Source: a virus. Taken from it: a stretch of DNA of 28,635 nt. The translations under genes and the position numbers were made by a program. Numbering within the stretch: the stretch's first letter is position 1; the number at the start of each line of letters is the position of its first letter. The DNA lies in the IMG/VR virus record IMGVR_UViG_3300013132_000197, positions 1-28,635 of that record. The stretch is one strand, 5' to 3'. Of the stretch, positions 24,456 to 28,635 are shown piece by piece. The notes beneath the pieces were generated by a model. It was given only the letters and a program-made list of their open reading frames with translations. It had not been told where the DNA came from and searched no databases.

Positions 24456-24562
24456 TGTTAGATGTAATAAGTATTTCTCTTCTTACAGAAAGAATATAGA
24501 AAGAACTAGAAAGAAGAAATAAATTTAAATTTACTTTAACAAAAATTTAATAAATTTAGCTT
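24456..24562. promoter_or_regulatory. Divergent control region before the glycosyltransferase cluster
   Basis: This 107-base spacer separates the minus-strand membrane protein from the plus-strand cluster. It holds three copies of AGAAAGAA (24487, 24498, 24508) on the plus strand and then an AT-only stretch with repeated AAATTTA units (about 24519-24556). It probably carries promoters for both sides, but no consensus -35/-10 pair is certain. Confidence 0.45.
24487..24515 (+). repeat. Three helically phased AGAAAGAA direct repeats
   Basis: AGAAAGAA occurs at 24487-24494, 24498-24505 and 24508-24515, with start spacings of 11 and 10 bases, about one helical turn each. A protein could bind all three on the same face of DNA. 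The purine-only units also make chance repetition likelier in this AT-rich, A-rich DNA. Confidence 0.6.
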
Positions 24563-26515
24563 ATGAACAGTTTTAATATAAAAGATGAAATTTTTGACAA
24601 AAAGAAGTCGCAATTAGACAAAAATTCACAGATAATATTTGTCGCAGATCTTTTTGTAGAGGATTATGTAGGAGGCGCTGAATTAACTTCAGAAGCTCTA
24701 ATAAACGAATGTCCTCTTAAGATTGAAAAAATCAAATGTCAGGACGTTACTATGGATATTCTCCAGCAAGGTGTCGACAAATATTGGATATTTGGTAACT
24801 TTGCAGCGCTCAATCCACAATTAATTCCAAGCATTATTGCGAATTTGCAATATTCTGTTCTTGAATATGACTACAAATATTGTAGATATAGATCTCCAGA
24901 AAAACATCAATCATCGACTAACTCTGCCTGTGATTGTCATGATCAACTCAACGGTAAATTAATATCGGCTTTTTATCACGGGGCTAATTCACTTTGGTGG
25001 ATGTCAGAAGCTCAAAAGTCATGGTATCATAATTTATTTCCGTTTTTAGCAGAAAAAGATAACGTCGTGTTATCTAGCGTTTTTTCTAAAGACACTTTAG
25101 GTAAGATTAAATTATTGAGAAACGACCTAAAGGGAATACAGACCGATCGTAAAGGTTGGATCGTGTTGGGCAGCGAATCTTGGATAAAAGGATTTGACGA
25201 CGCAAAAAAATGGTGTGCAGATAATAACGTTGAACCGACTATTTTGTGGAATCTACCTTACGAGGAGACGCTAGCCCGCATCGCAAATGCCGAAGGTTTC
25301 GTTTATTTGCCAAAAGGCAAAGATACATGTCCACGCATGGTAATCGAGGCCAAACTATTGGGTTGTAAACTTCATCTAAATGATAACGTTCAACACAAGG
25401 ACGAAGAATGGTTCGCTATTGATGACGTTGATTCTATAGAAGAGTATCTTTACGCGGCGCCTAGTTTGTTTTGGAACGGCGTAAAAAAGGCCATGAACTA
25501 CAAACCTAGAATAAGTGGTTACACGACTACGCTTAATTGCGTAAAACAAAATTATCCTTTTATCGAAGCCGTTACATCGATGTTAGGTTTTTGCGATGAG
25601 GTTTGTATTGTTGACGGAGGATCAACGGACGGTACTTTAGAAAAATTAAAAGAATTATCTGACCTAGATCATAGGATTAAATTAAAAATTATTGAAAGAG
25701 ACTGGAACGATGCTAGATTTGCTGTGTTTGATGGTTTACAAAAAGCAGAAGCCCGAGCGATGTGCACGAGCGATTTTTTGTGGCAAATGGATAGTGATGA
25801 AATCGTACATGAGGACGACTACGCTAGAATAACTGAATTAGCAAAGAAATTTCCGAAAGGTATTGATTTAATAGCGCTTCCCGTAGTCGAATACTGGGGA
25901 TCTCAAGATAAGGTTCGCGTCGATGTTAATCCTTGGAAGTGGAGATTCAGCAGAAATTCTAAAAATATAATTCACGGTATACCAAAATCTCATCGTCGTT
26001 TAGATGAACAAGGAAGGTTGTACTCGGCAGGTTCTGACGGTTGCGACTACATTTACGCGGATACATTCGAGCCAGTTCCATTCGTGTCGTTTTATAATAC
26101 AGAGGTAGACAAAGCGCGGATGGAATCTTTATTAAGTAATAAAAATGCTTTATCTGCTTATGAAAATTGGTTAAATAATGTTGTGCAAAATTTACCCGGG
26201 GTACATCATTATTCTTGGTACGATATTGAAAGAAAAATTCACACTTACAAAAATTATTGGTCAAAGCATTGGACTGCTTTGTTTAATCAAACGCAAGAAG
26301 ACACAGCAGAAAATAATAAATTTTTTGGTAGGCCATGGTCGACTGTTTCGAACGAAGATATAAAAATTCTTGCAAAAAAAATGAAATATGAATTAGGAGG
26401 ATGGGTTTTTCATTCATTAGTAGATTTTTCGAAACCTACTCCATGGATTAAACTAAAGACTTCATCTCCAAAAATAATGCAAGATTGGACTTCTAAAGTT
26501 GAGGCTACTAAGTGA
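24563..26515 (+). CDS. Two-domain glycosyltransferase: GT-B (GT4-like) plus GT-A (GT2-like)
   Basis: This 650-residue protein looks bifunctional. Residues about 20-300 are GT-B: the first Rossmann strand IIFVADLF, then VGGAELTSEAL (about 36-46), and a second Rossmann domain with WIVLGSESWIKGFDDAKKW (about 198-216) and CPRMVIEAKLLGCKL, which resembles the sugar-nucleotide EX7E region. Residues about 317-560 are GT2: TTTLNCVKQNYPFIEAVTSM, then CIVDGGSTDGT (about 348-358) and QMDSDEI with the metal-binding DxD-type motif at about 410-412, followed by a WKWRFSRN loop. The latter would use a nucleotide-sugar and Mn/Mg. It is first of a coupled plus-strand series. The acceptor could be a virion protein, DNA or a host-type glycan; the sequence does not say. 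No Shine-Dalgarno is clear before the ATG. Confidence 0.82.
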   Translation: MNSFNIKDEIFDKKKSQLDKNSQIIFVADLFVEDYVGGAELTSEALINECPLKIEKIKCQDVTMDILQQGVDKYWIFGNFAALNPQLIPSIIANLQYSVLEYDYKYCRYRSPEKHQSSTNSACDCHDQLNGKLISAFYHGANSLWWMSEAQKSWYHNLFPFLAEKDNVVLSSVFSKDTLGKIKLLRNDLKGIQTDRKGWIVLGSESWIKGFDDAKKWCADNNVEPTILWNLPYEETLARIANAEGFVYLPKGKDTCPRMVIEAKLLGCKLHLNDNVQHKDEEWFAIDDVDSIEEYLYAAPSLFWNGVKKAMNYKPRISGYTTTLNCVKQNYPFIEAVTSMLGFCDEVCIVDGGSTDGTLEKLKELSDLDHRIKLKIIERDWNDARFAVFDGLQKAEARAMCTSDFLWQMDSDEIVHEDDYARITELAKKFPKGIDLIALPVVEYWGSQDKVRVDVNPWKWRFSRNSKNIIHGIPKSHRRLDEQGRLYSAGSDGCDYIYADTFEPVPFVSFYNTEVDKARMESLLSNKNALSAYENWLNNVVQNLPGVHHYSWYDIERKIHTYKNYWSKHWTALFNQTQEDTAENNKFFGRPWSTVSNEDIKILAKKMKYELGGWVFHSLVDFSKPTPWIKLKTSSPKIMQDWTSKVEATK

Positions 26516-27249
26516 AAAATCGTTTTGTTTTTGTTGTACCATACTACAACGCAGTAGACGATATCGCGAATACGATTCACTCTATGCTAGCACAAAGCTA
26601 TGGTGATTGGAGAGCTATATTAATAAATGACGTTTCTACGGATAAGGGTCCTGACTTAGTTAAAAAAATTGTTGATGGATCGATACACAAAGATAGATTT
26701 ACGTTGATAGACAGAGTAGAAAAATACGGAGAAGTACGCAATACTTTAACTTCACTAGAATCCATAGAAGATGATGAAATAGTGTGTCGCTTGGACGGCG
26801 GCGATTGGTTGTTGGAAAATGATCTACTTTGGATTATTAATGAATCTTATAGAGATTCTAAGCAGGCAGTAGCATGGACTGCACATCGTTGGAGTTATAC
26901 GACGCGAAATATTTCTGGTCCATTGAATTTGCAAGCGGGTCAAACTGTTTATCAACATCCTTGGGTTTCAAGCCATCTTAAAACGTTTCGAGCTGGCCAG
27001 CTTCGTAAAGTTCCTAAGGCCAACTTTTTCACCGATTCTGGTGAATATATCATGATAGCATGCGATCAAGCTATATTTCTTCCTATGATGCATCTGTCTC
27101 ATCTAGAAGGAAAAAAGCTGAACTTTGTTCCTATTGTAGGTTACCACTACAACATAGATCTTGGAAACAAAAATTTGTTTACTTCGAATCGAGCCATCAA
27201 CCAAAAGATGTCAGCCGAAATGATTCGTGAAAGAGGATTTTTAGGGTGA
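26512..27249 (+). CDS. GT2-family glycosyltransferase
   Basis: This 245-residue protein has the GT-A fold: FVFVVPYYNAVDDIANTIHS (5-24), SYGDWRAILINDVSTDKG (29-46), and RLDGGDWL (93-100), where the acidic pair would bind the metal of the nucleotide-sugar. Length is typical of a minimal GT2 catalytic domain, with no membrane segments. The start is GTG overlapping the TGA of the preceding gene (GTGA), so translation is coupled with the two-domain enzyme and the two probably act on the same product. The next gene overlaps in the same way. The donor sugar cannot be told. Confidence 0.87.
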   Translation: MKNRFVFVVPYYNAVDDIANTIHSMLAQSYGDWRAILINDVSTDKGPDLVKKIVDGSIHKDRFTLIDRVEKYGEVRNTLTSLESIEDDEIVCRLDGGDWLLENDLLWIINESYRDSKQAVAWTAHRWSYTTRNISGPLNLQAGQTVYQHPWVSSHLKTFRAGQLRKVPKANFFTDSGEYIMIACDQAIFLPMMHLSHLEGKKLNFVPIVGYHYNIDLGNKNLFTSNRAINQKMSAEMIRERGFLG

Positions 27250-28136
27250 GGATTCTTCTAGATAACGTCAATGTCAATTCTTCTTCGGGACCAAATTCAT
27301 TTGGTAGAAGACTCATGATTGAATCTCAAAACACCGGCCACATCGTGGGACCCAACGTGTTCGATCCCGACGTTCAATTGTCTTTCATAATGGCTACCCA
27401 AAAGAAAACCAAAATGGCACTAAGACTAGATGGAATCTATTTTAATTCTAGACAAGACTGGGAAAAATTAAATTCACCAATTAAGCAATCGTTCGAACAG
27501 GCCGAGTTAGTCGTATACCAATCTAACTTTAACAAAAAATTGACAGAAAGATATTTCGGTACAGCTAAAAAATCGGTAGTAATCAATAATGGTACGTGTT
27601 TGCAAACCATAGATGCTATTCCGAAGTTCAATCACCCTGAGCTCGATAAATACTCAGAGGTGTGGTCCTGTGCTTCTTCTTGGCGTCCACATAAAAGGCT
27701 TAAGGAAAATATAGGATATTTTTTGGAAAAATCTCCTGAGGATTCTTGCCTTGTTGTAGCAGGTGAAAACCCAGATCACGTCGTTAAACATCCTAGAATA
27801 CTTTATGCCGGTCAACTTTCTTGGGAGCAATGTGTAACTCTATATAAAAGATCGAGTACTTTTCTACACCTCGCTTTTCTTGATCACTGTCCAAATGTTG
27901 TTGTAGACGCCCGTGCGGCCGGCTGTAAATTAGTCGTAGCTTCTAGCGGTGGAACTAAAGAGATAGCAGGTCCAAATTCTGTAATAATTGAAGACTTGGA
28001 TTGGGACTTGTCTCCTCTTGACCTTTATTCACCACCATCTTTAGATTATTCTAAAGCAAGAAAGAACGAAATTAATTCTGACATAAATATCGTTAGCGTA
28101 AGTCGTCGATACATTGAAGCTTTGGAGTCGATATGA
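27246..28136 (+). CDS. GT4-like glycosyltransferase (GT-B fold)
   Basis: This 296-residue protein reads as a short GT-B enzyme. It begins MRILLDNVNVNSSSGPNSFG, a first Rossmann strand and Gly-rich loop; ELVVYQSNFNKKL (87-99) is the usual 'V..S.F.' segment before the linker; EVWSCASSWRPHKRL (138-152) matches the 'G.....KG.d' strand of GT4; and SSTFLHLAFLDHCPNVVVDA with RAAGCKLVVASSGG (203-236) is the donor-binding region. The usual first Glu of the EX7E motif is Asp213 or Cys215 and the second is Asp221, so donor contacts may differ. At 296 residues it is shorter than the usual 350-400. The start is GTG overlapping the TGA of the GT2 gene. The product is unknown. Confidence 0.83.
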   Translation: MRILLDNVNVNSSSGPNSFGRRLMIESQNTGHIVGPNVFDPDVQLSFIMATQKKTKMALRLDGIYFNSRQDWEKLNSPIKQSFEQAELVVYQSNFNKKLTERYFGTAKKSVVINNGTCLQTIDAIPKFNHPELDKYSEVWSCASSWRPHKRLKENIGYFLEKSPEDSCLVVAGENPDHVVKHPRILYAGQLSWEQCVTLYKRSSTFLHLAFLDHCPNVVVDARAAGCKLVVASSGGTKEIAGPNSVIIEDLDWDLSPLDLYSPPSLDYSKARKNEINSDINIVSVSRRYIEALESI

Positions 28137-28489
28137 AAAATATACATGAATCTGTCAGTAAGTTACTGTCGCTCAAGTTAGAAAAATATAAAAGTGAAAA
28201 GTTGAGTTCTTCGACTTGTACGGCAATTTATCAAGACATATTCGAAACGTTCGTCGATCTTTTTCAAGAATCGAAGATCGAAGTTAGTAACGAGGCTATG
28301 AACATGGTTTGTCAGATGTACTACGATGCTGTTACTATTAACGGTAATCAAGAACTAGATCCCAATATCTTTTCTCAAAGAGCTAGCGTAAAGAATGTCG
28401 AAACAAAAGAATTAGGACTTTTAGCCAGTCTTTTTTCTAATACGCCCTTTGCTTCTCCATTTATTTTTGAAATAAAAAGAAGGTCATAA
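28133..28489 (+). CDS. Small protein of unknown function in the glycosyltransferase cluster
   Basis: This 118-residue protein is not recognised. It is largely helical (KNIHESVSKLLSLKLEKYKS; QDIFETFVDLFQESK), with Lys/Glu-rich first half and a hydrophobic C-terminal stretch (LGLLASLFSNTPFASPFIF) that is too broken by Pro and Asn to be a confident membrane span. The ATG overlaps the TGA of the GT4-like gene (ATGA), and a cupin gene begins two bases after its stop, so it belongs to the sugar operon. It may be a partner or structural protein of the cluster; nothing in it shows enzyme activity. Confidence 0.6.
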   Translation: MKNIHESVSKLLSLKLEKYKSEKLSSSTCTAIYQDIFETFVDLFQESKIEVSNEAMNMVCQMYYDAVTINGNQELDPNIFSQRASVKNVETKELGLLASLFSNTPFASPFIFEIKRRS

Positions 28490-28491
28490 CG

Positions 28492-28635
28492 ATGAAGAAG
28501 GTCGAAAAAGGATGGGGTTATGAACTCTGGATCCACAATGATGAAAAATATTGTGGAAAACTTTTGTTTTTTTCCAAAGGTAAAAAATGCAGCCTTCATT
28601 ATCACAAGTTGAAACATGAAACTTTTTATGTTCAA
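28492..28635 (+). CDS. Cupin domain protein, sugar-phosphate isomerase-like (cut by right edge)
   Basis: The first 48 codons of an open frame run off the right edge. They read MKKVEKGWGYELWIHNDEKY then GKLLFFSKGKKCSLHYHKLK and HETFYVQ. The WGYELWI opening and the HxH...E metal-binding signature (H38, H40, E45 in LHYHKLKHETFYV) are those of the cupin family that includes mannose-6-phosphate isomerase/mannose-1-phosphate guanylyltransferase C-terminal domains and similar small cupins. It could supply or edit a sugar-phosphate precursor for the glycosyltransferases. AAGG lies 8 bases before the ATG. The exact reaction cannot be told from the fragment. Confidence 0.8.
   Translation, partial: MKKVEKGWGYELWIHNDEKYCGKLLFFSKGKKCSLHYHKLKHETFYVQ

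Noticed and set aside
28375-28635. Minus-strand open frame at the right edge
   Set aside because: Overlaps the plus-strand cupin start and the 118-residue gene; Phe-rich shadow of A-rich coding DNA.
1-28635. tRNA genes, CRISPR arrays, integrase or transposase genes
   Set aside because: Looked for on both strands; the gene-free gaps are all about 110 bases or less and show no cloverleaf or spaced repeats, and no protein with integrase or transposase motifs was seen.

Overview
The window looks like part of a large, AT-rich, tailed double-stranded DNA phage genome, most plausibly a myovirus-like lytic phage of the T4-like or jumbo type. Support comes from a gp4-like head-completion/TnsA-fold nuclease next to a RuvC-type resolvase, a run of long virion-type proteins, and typical accessory genes of big phages: PIN-PhoH, DinG/XPD-like helicase, ClpP, a sigma-region-4-like protein and a GIY-YIG homing endonuclease. 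Genes are packed end to end, with many ATGA, GTGA or TAATG junctions. No tRNA, rRNA, CRISPR array or insertion sequence was seen, and no gene-free stretch exceeds about 110 bases. The host cannot be read from the sequence.

Layout. Positions 1-945 (minus) hold a GIY-YIG/NUMOD3 homing endonuclease that runs off the left edge; its first codons lie inside the 3' end of ruvC. RuvC (912-1487) and the gp4-like nuclease (1529-1921) follow, with visibly higher GC than their surroundings. From 1924 to 15543 (minus) there are seven virion-type genes read from right to left: 358, 767, 1276, 640, 238, 416 and 813 residues. They share modules: an N-terminal 'LDN...DA.LT..GR' motif in two, a C-terminal motif ending in DF in two others, FN3-like domains in two, and one LamG-like domain.

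Positions 15584-21237 are mostly minus-strand nucleic-acid and proteostasis genes: PIN-PhoH, an acidic protein, a histone H1/Hc1-like protein, a DinG-like helicase with Fe-S cysteines, ClpP, and three small unknowns. A single plus-strand sigma-region-4-like gene (17086-17346) sits among them. Next come a 474-residue unknown on the plus strand (21299-22723), then on the minus strand a strongly diverged GroEL-like protein (22720-23886) and a coiled-coil, membrane-anchored protein (23925-24455).

From 24563 to the right edge the plus strand carries a tightly coupled sugar cluster: a two-domain GT-B/GT-A glycosyltransferase, a GT2, a GT4-like enzyme, a small unknown and the start of a cupin resembling mannose-6-phosphate isomerase-type proteins. 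This points to phage-encoded glycan building or transfer.

The most unusual item is the GroEL-like gene. It keeps apical and intermediate-domain sequence but seems to have lost the ATPase signature and much of the equatorial domain. It could be a passive substrate- or chaperonin-binding factor. Other points of interest are the phage Hc1-like protein, perfect dyads or phased repeats in the divergent promoter regions, a hairpin abutting the helicase start codon, and two convergent gene pairs whose stop codons overlap in TTAA and CTAG.
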